A stretch of 64,000 nucleotides of DNA from Salinigranum marinum (GTDB taxonomy: Archaea > Halobacteriota > Halobacteria > Halobacteriales > Haloferacaceae), in NCBI RefSeq assembly GCF_024228675.1, contig NZ_CP100461.1, forward strand, positions 1,922,001-1,986,000, in the 5' to 3' direction. The translations under genes and the position numbers were made by a program. Below are positions 53,165 through 62,548 of the stretch, piece after piece. The notes below the pieces were generated by a model. The model made no database searches. It was not told the origin of the DNA and was given only the letters and a program-made list of their open reading frames with translations. Positions within the stretch are counted from its first letter, which is position 1, and each line of letters begins with the position of its first letter.

Positions 53165-54172
53165 TCAGAACCGGAGCTTGAGCGGGTCGGTCTCGTCGCC
53201 GACGACGCGACTGGCGACGCCCGCTCCGAGCGCGTACGCGACCGACGCCGCGCCGCCGCGGAGGCGGGCCGCGAGCGATTTCTGCGGGCGGAACGCCTCG
53301 ACGCTCACCTCGTCGCGGTCGAGCAGGTCAGCCATCCGCTCTTCGACCGTGTCGCGCGCGCCGAGCCCGTCGACGAGGCCGCGATCGTGCGCGTCGGTGC
53401 CGACGAAGACGCGCGCCTCGGTGTCGCGGATCGCCGCCTCGTCGACGTCGCGGCCCTCCGCGACCCGCGCGACGAAGTGGTCGTAGAAGTCGTCGATGAT
53501 GCCCTGTAAGTAGGCGCGCTCGTCGTCGTCCATCTCCTTCAGCGCGATGCCGGCGTCCTTGTACTTGCCGGCGGCGAACCGTTCGTACGAGACGCCGAGC
53601 CGGTCGGCGAGGCCCGCGACATTCACCCGGGAGCCGATGACGCCGATGCTCCCCACGATCGACGCCTCGCGCGCCCAGAGTTCGTCGCAGCCGCTGGCGA
53701 TCCAGTAGCCGCCGCTGGCGCAGGTGTCGGTCGCGTACGCCAGGGTTGGGCCGTCGAACTCGACGACGGAACGGCGGATGTCGTCGCTCGGCACCACCTC
53801 GCCGCCGGGCGTGTTCAGTTTGACGAGGAGGCCCTCGACGGCGTCGTCCTCCTCGGCGCGTTCGATCTGGTCGACGACGTCGTCGGCGGGCGTCCCCCCC
53901 GGACTCGTCGGGAGCGGGCCGGGGCCGCCGTCGCGGCTGATCGGTCCCTCGACGGCCACCTCGGCGACGTCGTAGTCGGGAAAGCGGGTGCCAACGGCGC
54001 GTCCCACGGTCCGGACCGCGCCGACGACGAGTCCGACCACGATGAGCACCCCCAGGAGTTCGGCGAGGTCGCCCGGGAACCGGACGAACACGAGCCATCC
54101 CAAGAGCGTGGTGACCACGATCGCGACGACGACGGCACCGATAGTGACGACTGTCCGTGTCCGTGTACTCAT
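53165..54172 (-). CDS. sppA: Signal peptide peptidase SppA-like serine protease
   Basis: A 335-residue protein with two N-terminal membrane segments (8-30 and 36-55) and an S49 peptidase domain. The nucleophile is Ser153 in DTCASGGYWIAS, and the general base is most likely Lys205 in FAAGKYKDAG. NTPGGEVVPSDDIRR and SIVGSIGVIG are further S49 hallmarks. It degrades leftover signal peptides or membrane fragments. ATG 54172 is chosen. It is 50 bp downstream of the coiled-coil gene's stop on the same strand. Confidence 0.87.
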   Translation of the reverse strand: MSTRTRTVVTIGAVVVAIVVTTLLGWLVFVRFPGDLAELLGVLIVVGLVVGAVRTVGRAVGTRFPDYDVAEVAVEGPISRDGGPGPLPTSPGGTPADDVVDQIERAEEDDAVEGLLVKLNTPGGEVVPSDDIRRSVVEFDGPTLAYATDTCASGGYWIASGCDELWAREASIVGSIGVIGSRVNVAGLADRLGVSYERFAAGKYKDAGIALKEMDDDERAYLQGIIDDFYDHFVARVAEGRDVDEAAIRDTEARVFVGTDAHDRGLVDGLGARDTVEERMADLLDRDEVSVEAFRPQKSLAARLRGGAASVAYALGAGVASRVVGDETDPLKLRF

Positions 54173-54222
54173 ACCAGTCGGTCCGGACGCGTCGAACAAA
54201 AAAGCCGTGAGAACAGACTAAC

Positions 54223-55146
54223 TTAGAGCAGGCCGGCCTTCTGCAGCTTCATGAGGTCCTCGGTATCCAGCGTCTCCCCCTCTTTGAACTGCTGGTAGAT
54301 CTCCTCGGCCTCTTCCTTGGCTTTCTCGCGCTTCTCGGCGCGTTCGTCCTTGCGCTCTTCTTCCTCTTCCTTGTCCAGTTCGCGCAGCCGCTTCTGGACG
54401 CGGACGAAGTCCTCGTGGTGGCGGTCCGCGGCCTCCTGGGCCTCGACGAAGAGGTCGTGCATCTCGTCGGCCTTGTCGCGGATCTCGTCGGCGGCGCGGT
54501 AGGACTCGATCATCTGGTTGTGATGTTCCTGGGCCTCGTCGGCGAGTTCGGTCACCTTCTGGTGATGCTGAGAGGCGTCCGAACGGACCGACTCGGCCTC
54601 CTCGATGAGCGATTCGAGCTCACCCGAGTCTTCGACCTTCTCCTTGCGCCGCTTGAGTTCCTTGCGCTTGTTCTCGATCTTCTCGATGAGTTCGCGCTCG
54701 TCCTCGGTCGAGAGGACCTCAGTCTGCTGGCGGAACTCGAGCTGCTCGATCTCCTCTTGGAGCTCCTCGATGTCCGTCCCGTCGTCGAGCTCCAGGTCGC
54801 TTTTCATCTGCTCGACCTGGTCGAACAGCTCGTTCGCCTTCGCGTTGAGCTCGTTGCGCTGCTGTTTGTGTTCCTGGACCTGCTCGTTGAGCTCGTCGCG
54901 CTTCTCGCGGTGCGTCTGGGCCTCGTCGACCTTCTCGCGCGTCTTGGCGTTCAGGTCGTCGCGCTTCGAGGCGCGTTCGGAGGCCATCTGGTTGAGCTCG
55001 TTTCGTCGGTCTCGCAGCTGGCCTGCGAGCTTGATGAGCTGACCTTTGGAACCGGTTTCGAGCTGTTCGTCGGAGAGCGCGACGTTGCTGGATGTGTCGA
55101 GCTCACTGACGTCGAATTCTTCGAGGACTTCTTGTTTTGTTACCAT
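54223..55146 (-). CDS. Long coiled-coil protein (DUF7121-like)
   Basis: A 307-residue, highly charged protein that is coiled coil almost throughout (residues about 40-290), with heptad-like L/E/K patterns such as REKRDELNEQVQEHKQQRNE and DEREL IEKIENKRKELKRR. It ends LDTEDLMKLQKAGLL. Conserved euryarchaeal coiled-coil proteins of this kind (DUF7121 in haloarchaea) have no agreed function; scaffold, chromosome or ribosome roles have been proposed for coiled coils in general. It has a 470-bp spacer upstream. Confidence 0.75.
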   Translation of the reverse strand: MVTKQEVLEEFDVSELDTSSNVALSDEQLETGSKGQLIKLAGQLRDRRNELNQMASERASKRDDLNAKTREKVDEAQTHREKRDELNEQVQEHKQQRNELNAKANELFDQVEQMKSDLELDDGTDIEELQEEIEQLEFRQQTEVLSTEDERELIEKIENKRKELKRRKEKVEDSGELESLIEEAESVRSDASQHHQKVTELADEAQEHHNQMIESYRAADEIRDKADEMHDLFVEAQEAADRHHEDFVRVQKRLRELDKEEEEERKDERAEKREKAKEEAEEIYQQFKEGETLDTEDLMKLQKAGLL

Positions 55147-55617
55147 GCGTGATCAAACCTCTGTACCATCACCCTGCCGAGCGCGGCGGCTGCGCGGTTG
55201 AGTGCGACCGGCCGTGTAAGAGAACTCCCGATCATTCTGCGTGCTGTGCCGCCGGAACGCCGGTGGCGCTCAGGTATTCATCAATACACTGTTGGGATAT
55301 TTAAAAACTTCGATGACCGCATGTGTGAAAATCGGTACCATACCACCCAGAACGGCCGCGTTTCGGGTCTCAGCGTTTCTCAGGATCGGTATAAAACAGA
55401 TGTCGTCGTTCGTGGCGTTCCGACCGTCGGGATGGGTCGTGTTTCGCCCACGTTCGGTTCGAACCGACCGAACGTTTTTGTTTGGTCGGAATCAGTTTCG
55501 ATCCGTCTACTCGTTTCGCACGACGACCGACGACCGAACCGTCCTCGCCGGCGGGCGACACCGCCGGGGCGCGGCCGAACCGGTGTCCACTTGCCGCTCG
55601 CGGGGTCAGATCGGCGT
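55147..55617. other. 471-bp spacer with palindrome, no gene seen
   Basis: Lies between the divergent coiled-coil and DUF371 genes. It is AT-richer than average, with GATATTTAAAAAC near 55298 and GTATAAAACAGA near 55390 as TATA-like elements, and a 12-bp perfect palindrome CGGTTCGAACCG at 55455-55466, flanked by further GTTCGGT/ACCGAAC arms. Open frames across it have mixed codon character and are judged not real. Confidence 0.4.
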
Positions 55618-56034
55618 ATGAGAGAGGTCATCCACGCCCGCGGTCACGACAACGTCCGGGCCGAACACGCGAGCACCTTCGAGGTGACGACCGACGACTG
55701 GCTCACGCCCGCCGGCGACTGCATTATCGCTGTCGAGGCCGACCGCTCGCCCGCTGCGTTCGATCCGGCGTTCGTCGAGGCGTGCCGCGACCGCACGGCG
55801 CGGATCACCGCCCGGATAGAGGTGGATGATCACACCCAGACGATCACGGGCCGCGGCCACCCCGACCTCACCTTCGACAGCGACCGCTCGGCCGTCGCGC
55901 GCACGAGCGACTACGTCGACGACCGAACCGTGATGGTCGACGCCGACCACGCCGCCGTTGGGGTCGACCGCGCGATGGTCGAGTCGCTCCGGGCGGGCGC
56001 GGCGCTCGTCTTCACGCTCAGCGTCGAGGTGTGA
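55618..56034 (+). CDS. DUF371-family protein
   Basis: A 138-residue protein beginning [20 protein letters not shown] and continuing [20 protein letters not shown], the recognisable DUF371 N-terminal signature of archaeal proteins. A later conserved RGHPDLTF and [12 protein letters not shown] also fit. The predicted fold is beta-rich; function unknown. The ATG at 55618 corresponds to the family start; the open frame reaching 55198 is not real. Confidence 0.85.
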   Translation: MREVIHARGHDNVRAEHASTFEVTTDDWLTPAGDCIIAVEADRSPAAFDPAFVEACRDRTARITARIEVDDHTQTITGRGHPDLTFDSDRSAVARTSDYVDDRTVMVDADHAAVGVDRAMVESLRAGAALVFTLSVEV

Positions 56035-56156
56035 GGCGGCTCCGGTCCGGGACTGGATCGATCCGTAACCGACGGCCGGGGACGCGCCTCCGACGGCGAC
56101 AGGGCGACAGTTCCCCGTGCCATACTTTCAAGCCACGCGGTCACCCACGCTCGCGC

Positions 56157-56525
56157 ATGCGTCTCGCGCTCATCGCTCACGACGAGAAGAAGCCTGAACT
56201 CATCGATTTCGCGCAGGAACACGAGCACCTGCTCGGCGAGTGTGATCTCATAGCGACCGGGACGACCGGCAAGCGCCTCCGGGAGGCGACCGCCCTCGAC
56301 GTCGAACGGAAGCAGTCGGGACCGCTGGGTGGCGACCTCCAGATCGGTGCCGAGGTTGCCGCGGGCACGTGCCACGGGATCGTCTTCTTCCGCGACCCGC
56401 TCACGGCCCAGCCACACGAGCCCGACGTCTCCGCGCTCCTCCGGATCTGTGACGTCCACGACGTCCCGCTCGCGACGAACCGGTCCAGCGCCGACGCGAT
56501 CGTCGAGGCGTTGGTCTCCGGCTAA
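56157..56525 (+). CDS. mgsA: Methylglyoxal synthase
   Basis: A 122-residue enzyme with all family motifs: LIAHDEKK (6-12), ATGTTGKRL (33-41), [12 protein letters not shown] (54-65, catalytic Asp60), [15 protein letters not shown] (77-91) and ATNRSSADA (106-114). It converts dihydroxyacetone phosphate to methylglyoxal and phosphate. Slightly shorter than the bacterial enzyme. CATACTTTCAAG near 56122 is a possible promoter. It may feed the VOC and aldo/keto reductase proteins in this window. Confidence 0.95.
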   Translation: MRLALIAHDEKKPELIDFAQEHEHLLGECDLIATGTTGKRLREATALDVERKQSGPLGGDLQIGAEVAAGTCHGIVFFRDPLTAQPHEPDVSALLRICDVHDVPLATNRSSADAIVEALVSG

Positions 56526-56628
56526 ACGGTTCGATCCATTCAGCCGACTGTTCGCCTCTAGAGCGGACTGTTTGCCCCCGATACTATCTGTTTGTTTGAT
56601 CTTTTTGCAGTTCCCTATACTCACGTCC

Positions 56629-57036
56629 ATGTCCCGTCCCGGCCCCGTCACCGCACCGTCGCTCGTCGTCTCGGCGCTCGTGCTCGCCCTCGTCGTGGCC
56701 GCACCGCCGGTGTCCGCGGTCACGACGGCCGCCGCGACCACGGGGCCCGAAGCGGAGGAGAACCGGTGTTTTTCGCCGAACGGGACGGGGTTCGTGATCG
56801 GCACCGAGAGCCCACAGCTCCGCCTCGTGGTTCATCTGTCGCTGTTGTCCGCGGTCGTCGACGGCGAGGAGGCGAACGCGACGCGCTTCGTCGCGGACCC
56901 GTTCGAGCCGTTCGCGTTCGCCTTCGACTACCGGTTCACGGTCCCGGCGTTCGAGGGGACGGCGGCGGACGCCGACTACCGCGCCGCCGACGCGCCGGTC
57001 GAGGGGCCGGTCGAGGAGGCGGCGTGTTCGACCTGA
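56629..57036 (+). CDS. Secreted DUF7332-like protein
   Basis: A 135-residue exported protein: signal peptide 1-30 (LVVSALVLALVVAAPPVSA) followed by a beta-rich domain with NRCFSPNGTGFVIGTESPQL and VVHLSLLSAVVDGEEANATR, ending with a Cys near the C-terminus. Two cysteines may form a disulfide. It resembles haloarchaeal DUF7332 proteins. Function unknown. Convergent with the VOC gene. Confidence 0.65.
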   Translation: MSRPGPVTAPSLVVSALVLALVVAAPPVSAVTTAAATTGPEAEENRCFSPNGTGFVIGTESPQLRLVVHLSLLSAVVDGEEANATRFVADPFEPFAFAFDYRFTVPAFEGTAADADYRAADAPVEGPVEEAACST

Positions 57037-57046
57037 ATCGGGCGCG

Positions 57047-57892
57047 TCAGGACTCGACGGTCAAGTGGACGCCGATCCCGTCCGGGTCGACGACCCGCCC
57101 GTCGGGGGAGACATCTATCCCTCTGGCGGCGAGGTGCTCGCGGAGATCGTCGAGCGTCGCCCGGTCGGGGAGGCGGAACTCGAACCACTCGATCCCCCAG
57201 TGTGCGCCGCTGGCTTCCTGCCGTCGGTTCCACGTGTTGAGGCCGACGTGGTGGTGGTACTCCCCGGCGGCGACGAACAGCGCCCCCCGGTACGCCTCCG
57301 TCCGGACGTTCAACCCGAGGCCGTCGACGTAGAACGACCGCGCACGGTCGAGCGCGGTCACTTCGAGGTGGACGTGTCCGAGGTCCGTACCGGCGGGCAC
57401 GGCGTCGCCACCGGTCGCCGCCGCGGCCACGTCGTCGAGGTCCAGTCGAAGGGTGTCCATCTCGACCCCGTCGTCGGTGGTCGTCCACGCCCCGCGCGGG
57501 CGGTCGGAGTAGATCTCGACGCCGTTTCCCTCGGGGTCGCGGAGGTAGAGCGCCTCGCTCACGAGGTGGTCCGACGCGCCGGTGAGCGACGCATCCGAGG
57601 CCTCGATCCGCGCGAGGGCGTCGCCGAGCGCCGCCCGACTCGGCACGCGGACGGCGAGGTGGAACAGGCCCGCGGCGTCGTCCGGACGGGCGGGCGCGCC
57701 GGGGTCCTCGTGGAGGACGACCAGTGGCTCCCCCGCGGCGGAGAGAACCGCTTCGTCCCCGTCGACGGCGACGTCGAGCCCGACCACGTCGCGGTAGAAC
57801 GAGAGGAGTCGATCGATCGAGCCGACACGGAGGGCGACCCGGCCGACACGGGCCGTGCCGGGCATGGTGAACTCGGTGGGGGAAGCGGACAT
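57047..57892 (-). CDS. Catechol-2,3-dioxygenase-like VOC protein
   Basis: A 281-residue protein of two VOC units. The first has VGRVALRVGSIDRLLSFYRD and LYLRDPEGNGVEIYSDRPRG; the second has LGHVHLEVTALDRARSFYVD, AGEYHHHVGLNTW and VVDPDGIGVHL. The His/His/Glu metal ligands of type I extradiol dioxygenases (CatE group) are plausible at these spots. True substrate unknown. ATG 57892 is chosen; an internal ATG 10 codons later is possible. Confidence 0.82.
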   Translation of the reverse strand: MSASPTEFTMPGTARVGRVALRVGSIDRLLSFYRDVVGLDVAVDGDEAVLSAAGEPLVVLHEDPGAPARPDDAAGLFHLAVRVPSRAALGDALARIEASDASLTGASDHLVSEALYLRDPEGNGVEIYSDRPRGAWTTTDDGVEMDTLRLDLDDVAAAATGGDAVPAGTDLGHVHLEVTALDRARSFYVDGLGLNVRTEAYRGALFVAAGEYHHHVGLNTWNRRQEASGAHWGIEWFEFRLPDRATLDDLREHLAARGIDVSPDGRVVDPDGIGVHLTVES

Positions 57893-57989
57893 GCCGCGAT
57901 GTACGCCCGGCACGGAGAAAACGTGTCTCCTCGGCTGCGTCGGCGACGCGGCGGTCGGTCGTGCGCCGGGATCGGTTGACGGGCGGTTC

Positions 57990-58811
57990 TCAGCCGTCGA
58001 CGACTTCGCTCGGGTCGACGACCTCCCCGTCGAGTTCGTCGATCCCCACACGGTCACACAGGTCGTACAGCGGGCAGGCCTCGGGCCCGTCGAGACAGGC
58101 GGGTTTGCGGGCAGCGCAGTACTCGCGGCCGAACTGGATCATCGCTGTGTGCCCGAAGCCGCACTTCTCCGCGGGGACGTTCCCTTCCAGGTGCGCTCGG
58201 ACCGCCTCGTGGTCGGCGGCGGCGGGCGCGAGTCCCATCCGCCGAGCGATGCGGTGGACGTGGGTGTCGACGGGGAAGACGCCGCCGCGACCGCCGGCGA
58301 ACAGGAGCACGCAATCGGCGGTTTTGGGACCGACGCCGGACACCGAGAGGAGCGTCTCGCGGACCTCGCCCGGGTCGCGCTCGCGGACGAAGTGGTCGAA
58401 TTCGGGAGTAGAACCGAACCGGTCGAGCGCCCACTCGGCTGCTCGGATAATGACCTCGGACTTCTGGTTGTACAGCCCCGCCGAGGCGATCGTCTCGGCG
58501 AGGTCGTCCTGCGGGACGCCGGCGAGCGTCTCGGCCAGGCGGTCAGCGGGCCCGTACCGCTCCATGAGGCTGTCGTGGGCCGGCTGGCTCGCCTTGTCCG
58601 AGGTGTTCTGACTCAAGATGGTGCGAACCAGGCACTCGAAGCCGTCCTGGCCGCCGTAGGCCTTCTGCCAGTACATCTCGCCGAGCGCGTCGACGACCGC
58701 CTCCGCGCGCGTCTCGGCCTCGTGGTCGCTCCCCTCGAACGCGGCGAACGCCCCGCCACCCGCGTCGCCGCCGCTGATGTTCTCTGCGGGTTCGTCCCGT
58801 CGGTCGCTCAT
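57990..58811 (-). CDS. nth: Endonuclease III-type DNA glycosylase
   Basis: A 273-residue HhH-GPD glycosylase/AP lyase. Helix-hairpin-helix and catalytic Lys are in VSGVGPKTADCVLLFAGGRG, the catalytic Asp in FPVDTHVHRIARRMG. A C-terminal cysteine cluster (EYCAARKPACLDGPEACPLY, then DLC) would bind the 4Fe-4S cluster, but its spacing is C-x6-C-x6-C-x5-C rather than the usual C-x6-C-x2-C-x5-C. The N-terminal 33 residues are an acidic extension. It removes oxidised pyrimidines from DNA. Confidence 0.9.
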   Translation of the reverse strand: MSDRRDEPAENISGGDAGGGAFAAFEGSDHEAETRAEAVVDALGEMYWQKAYGGQDGFECLVRTILSQNTSDKASQPAHDSLMERYGPADRLAETLAGVPQDDLAETIASAGLYNQKSEVIIRAAEWALDRFGSTPEFDHFVRERDPGEVRETLLSVSGVGPKTADCVLLFAGGRGGVFPVDTHVHRIARRMGLAPAAADHEAVRAHLEGNVPAEKCGFGHTAMIQFGREYCAARKPACLDGPEACPLYDLCDRVGIDELDGEVVDPSEVVDG

Positions 58812-58949
58812 CGTGACGATGGTCGGACCGCGTCGGTAGAAACGTGACGGCTCCGGCGGCCGGCGCGGACGCGGACGGGACGCGGACGGGAACGAGTGTG
58901 AGCGCGACCGGCCGTCAACGATTACCTCGCGCGGCCCCGAGCGACCCAC

Positions 58950-60263
58950 ATGCACGCGCCGCACTCGCCGCCGGGCGACCCCGTCGTCGGCAACGCCCTC
59001 CGGTTCGCCCGCGCCCCGCTCGACTACCTCGATGCCATCGGCGACGCCTACGCGGACGGAATCGTCCACCTCTCGGGGGCGGTCGGCCCCGGCATCTACG
59101 TCGTCCTCGACCCCGGGCTCGTCCAGCGGGTGCTCGTCGACGACCACGGTCGCTACCGAAAGCCGGGGTTCCGGCCCGAACTCGTCGACCCACTGGTCGG
59201 CGAGGGACTGCTGACCAGCGGGGGCGACCACTGGCGACGCCAGCGAACGACGCTCCAGCCCGCCTTCTTCACCTCGCGGCTCCGCGGCTTCGGCGACACC
59301 ATCGTCGACTTCACCCGAGCGACGACGGCGGGGTGGACCGACGGCGACGAGTTCGACCTCTACCGCGAGCTCGGGGTGCTCACCGTCCGGATCATCTCGC
59401 GCCTGCTCCTCGGCGTCGACCTCTCGCGCGCGGACGCCGCCGCGGTCGGCGACGCGATGCTCGACGTCGGCGAGGGACTGGCCGTCTCGCCCGGTGGCGT
59501 CGTCCGTCCGCCATGGCTCCAGACGCCCCCGCCGCGCGAGTACCAGCAGGCGATCCGCGAACTCGAAGACGTGACCGCGCGGGTGGTCGCGATGCACGAA
59601 CCCGGCGGCGACGACGTGCTCTCGCTGCTGGAACGGGCCATCGCCGACGACCCCGACGCGTTCCCCGCGGACGAACTCCGCGACCAGGTGATGACGATGC
59701 TCCTAGCGGGGCACGAGACCACCGCGCTCACGCTCACCTACGCGCTCTCTCTCCTCTCGTGGAACCCGGCGGCGCGTGCGACCCTCCACGACGAGGTCGA
59801 CGCGGTGGTCGACGGCGCGCCCAGGTGGGAGGACCTCGCGGCGCTCGACTACACGGAGCAGGTGATCCACGAGACGCTCCGCGTCCTTCCCCCGGTGTGG
59901 GCGCTGTTCCGCGAACCGCTCGCCGACGTCCGCCTCGGCGACTACCGTCTCCCCGCGGGCGCGCCGCTGATGCTCCCGCAGTGGGCGATCCACCGGAGTC
60001 CCAGACACTGGGACGCTCCCGACGAGTTCGATCCCGGGCGGTGGGCCGAGACGAAGCCCGCGGAGGTACCCGCGTACTTCCCGTTCGGTGCCGGCCCGCG
60101 GGCGTGTATCGGGCGGCAACTCGCCATCGTCGAGTCGAAGCTCATCCTCGCGACGCTGTTCGCCGACTGGGACGTGGAGGTGACAGTCGACGACCTGCCG
60201 CGGCGGGCGGCGATCACGATGCAACCGACCGAGGCGGTCCCGGCGGTCGTCCGCCGGCACTGA
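58950..60263 (+). CDS. Cytochrome P450
   Basis: A 437-residue P450 with the I-helix oxygen-activation motif LLAGHETTALTLTYALSLLS near residue 250, the K-helix VIHETLR and the heme-binding loop FPFGAGPRACIGRQ with the axial Cys at about residue 386. It fits the haloarchaeal CYP174-like group in length and motifs. It has no membrane anchor. Substrate and redox partner are unknown. Divergent from the endonuclease III gene. Confidence 0.93.
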   Translation: MHAPHSPPGDPVVGNALRFARAPLDYLDAIGDAYADGIVHLSGAVGPGIYVVLDPGLVQRVLVDDHGRYRKPGFRPELVDPLVGEGLLTSGGDHWRRQRTTLQPAFFTSRLRGFGDTIVDFTRATTAGWTDGDEFDLYRELGVLTVRIISRLLLGVDLSRADAAAVGDAMLDVGEGLAVSPGGVVRPPWLQTPPPREYQQAIRELEDVTARVVAMHEPGGDDVLSLLERAIADDPDAFPADELRDQVMTMLLAGHETTALTLTYALSLLSWNPAARATLHDEVDAVVDGAPRWEDLAALDYTEQVIHETLRVLPPVWALFREPLADVRLGDYRLPAGAPLMLPQWAIHRSPRHWDAPDEFDPGRWAETKPAEVPAYFPFGAGPRACIGRQLAIVESKLILATLFADWDVEVTVDDLPRRAAITMQPTEAVPAVVRRH

Positions 60264-60345
60264 GCGGTCGCTCCCGACAGTGACGGTCGTGAGGTGAGGA
60301 TATCGAATCGCCTCGCGCGTGGTCCGGAAACGGGCCGCCTGCCGG

Positions 60346-62271
60346 CTACTTGAACCGGAACGTCTCGAGGTTCTTCGGCGCGAACGTCCGCATGTTGTAG
60401 TTGTGGTACAGCGCCGACGAGAGGTCCTGCACCGAGCGTTCGTCGCCGTGGACGCAGAGCACCTTCTCCGGGCGGGGGTTCATCGTCTTCACGAAGTTCT
60501 CCAGGCCCTGTCGATCCGCGTGGCCGGAGAAGCCGTCGACGGTCTCGACGCCCATCTTCAGCGTGAGCGTCGACGACCGCCCCCTGTCGTTGCGGTCGTT
60601 CACCGGGATCTCGTCCCAGCCGTTCTGGATTCGTCGACCGAGCGTCCCCTGCGCCTGGTAGCCGACGAAGACGAGGTTCGAATCCGGGTCGGGGCCGAGG
60701 TGGCGGAGCCAGGACATGATCGGCCCGCCGGTGATCATCCCGGAGGTCGAGAGGATGATCGCGGGGCCGCCGTCCTTCACTTCCTGGCGCTCGTCCTCGC
60801 CGCCGTCGATGTGGTTGAACTCCTCGGCGAGGAAGGGGTTGGCGTCCTCGTGGAAGATCCTGTCCCTGAGGTCGTCGCGGAGGTACTCGGGGTAGGTAGT
60901 GTGGATCGCCGTCGCCTCCCAGATCATCCCATCGAGGTGGACGGGCATGGAGGGGATCTTGTCGTTCCGCATGGCTTCCTCCAAGACGAGCATGATCTCC
61001 TGAGAGCGCCCCACTGCGAACGCGGGAATGACGACCTTCCCGCCCTGGTCGTGCGTCTGCTTGATGATGTCGAGCAGTTTGCGCTCGGAGTCCTCCTGGT
61101 CGGTCTGGTAGTCGTTTCTGCCGCCGTAGGTCGACTCGAGGACGAGCGTCTCGACGCGGGGGAAGTCGTTGACCGCGCCGTTGAACAGCCGGGTGTCCTT
61201 GTAGTGAATGTCGCCCGAGAAGGCGACGTTGTAGAGGCCGTCACCGATGTGGAAGTGGGTGACCGCCGAACCCAGGATGTGGCCTGCGTTGTGGAACGTG
61301 AGTTTCACGTCCGGCGCGATGTCGGTCACGTCGCCGTATTCGAGCGGAATACAGTGCTTGATCGCCGCGCGGACCATCTCCGACTCGTACGGCGGGGTCC
61401 GGCCTTCCTTCGAGGCGACGTCGAGGTAGTCCAGCGTGAGCAGTCCCATCAGGTCGCGCGTCGGCTCCGTACAGTAGATGGGACCGTCGTAGCCGTACTT
61501 GAATAGGAGGGGAATGAGCGCGGAGTGGTCGAGGTGGGCGTGGGTGAGGACGACCGCGTCGAGCGTGTTCGCCCCCGCCCCGAGCGCCTCCGGCACCTGG
61601 AGGTACGGAACCTCCCCCTCGGCACCGGGCTTGTCGCCGCAGTCGATCAGCACCCGGGTCTCGGGGGTCGACAGGATGAACGAGGCCCGCCCGACCTCGC
61701 GGCAACAGCCCAGGGTGGTGATCCGCACCCACTCGTCGTTCGACAGTTCCTGGCGGTGGATCTGTCGGCCGACGCGTTCGAGGATCGACCGGCGTTCCTC
61801 GCGCTCCTGTTTGAGGAAGTTGCGGACGTTCGAGACGGTGGCCGACTCGATCGGCGGCGTCCGGACGACCTCGGGGGTCCAGCCGACCTCCTGGGTTATT
61901 TTACGAAGGGTGGAGCCGTGTCGCCCGATGACCATCCCGGGCTTTGCGGCCTCGATGACGATCTCGCCGGTGTCCTCGTGGAAGTCCAGCGAGGTGACGC
62001 CGGCCTCCTCGGGGATGACGTCGAGCACCTGCGCCTCGGCCTCCCGCGGCGGAGTGAGCACGTCGGGGTCGGGCCGAACCGTGATGCGTTTCCTGAGCTT
62101 GGAGGCCAGTTTGCGGATGAGGTCGCCGTTGCGAGCGAACTGCTTGGGATGTCTGGTGTACACCACCAGCTCCGGTCCCTCGTACTTCACGTCCGAAACC
62201 GAGATGTCCGTCGGGAGTTCGGCCTCGATCTCTGCTTGTAGATTTTCGAGCTGTTTGTCTACGGAACTCAT
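60346..62271 (-). CDS. Archaeal CPSF-like ribonuclease/termination factor (FttA, aCPSF1)
   Basis: A 641-residue protein with two N-terminal KH-type domains (residues about 1-140, GXXG loop VIGRHGS at 114-120), a metallo-beta-lactamase core with the zinc motif HAHLDH (244-249), FHNAGHILGSAV, and a beta-CASP insert (VIPAFAVGRSQEIMLVLEEA, ILSTSGMITGGPIM, GFSGHADRQGLENF). FttA cleaves nascent RNA and terminates archaeal transcription. All catalytic residues appear intact. Confidence 0.96.
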   Translation of the reverse strand: MSSVDKQLENLQAEIEAELPTDISVSDVKYEGPELVVYTRHPKQFARNGDLIRKLASKLRKRITVRPDPDVLTPPREAEAQVLDVIPEEAGVTSLDFHEDTGEIVIEAAKPGMVIGRHGSTLRKITQEVGWTPEVVRTPPIESATVSNVRNFLKQEREERRSILERVGRQIHRQELSNDEWVRITTLGCCREVGRASFILSTPETRVLIDCGDKPGAEGEVPYLQVPEALGAGANTLDAVVLTHAHLDHSALIPLLFKYGYDGPIYCTEPTRDLMGLLTLDYLDVASKEGRTPPYESEMVRAAIKHCIPLEYGDVTDIAPDVKLTFHNAGHILGSAVTHFHIGDGLYNVAFSGDIHYKDTRLFNGAVNDFPRVETLVLESTYGGRNDYQTDQEDSERKLLDIIKQTHDQGGKVVIPAFAVGRSQEIMLVLEEAMRNDKIPSMPVHLDGMIWEATAIHTTYPEYLRDDLRDRIFHEDANPFLAEEFNHIDGGEDERQEVKDGGPAIILSTSGMITGGPIMSWLRHLGPDPDSNLVFVGYQAQGTLGRRIQNGWDEIPVNDRNDRGRSSTLTLKMGVETVDGFSGHADRQGLENFVKTMNPRPEKVLCVHGDERSVQDLSSALYHNYNMRTFAPKNLETFRFK

Positions 62272-62498
62272 AACTGAGAACGATCCGCCCAGCCTGTGGA
62301 CGTATCGGGGTCGGGTTCGTCCACCGCCACCTCACCGCGGTCGTCGGCCTCGCCCGCGACGGCGGTCACTCGGGTGGGAGCGGACCGGTGAGGGGAGAGC
62401 CGAGAGTGCATTGTCGACTAGGTCAGTAGTGCAGTGTCGTGACTGCGGTGCGGGAAGAGGCAGTGAGAACCCGCTTAGTCGGTTCTATCACCGCGGAG

Positions 62499-62507
62499 TT
62501 ATAAAAG
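62499..62507 (+). promoter_or_regulatory. TATA box upstream of the gene at 62549
   Basis: TTATAAAAG is an almost ideal archaeal TATA box. Transcription would start near 62530, leaving a short leader of about 20 nt before the ATG at 62549. The rest of the 277-bp divergent spacer shows no gene. Confidence 0.6.
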
Positions 62508-62548
62508 CCTTCGCAAACGCGAAGTGTCCGCTCCCCCTCGGGCGACCC

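Noticed and set aside
55198-55617. N-terminal extension of the DUF371 gene
   Set aside because: The family starts at [12 protein letters not shown]; the upstream part is basic, low-quality sequence with TATA-like elements inside.
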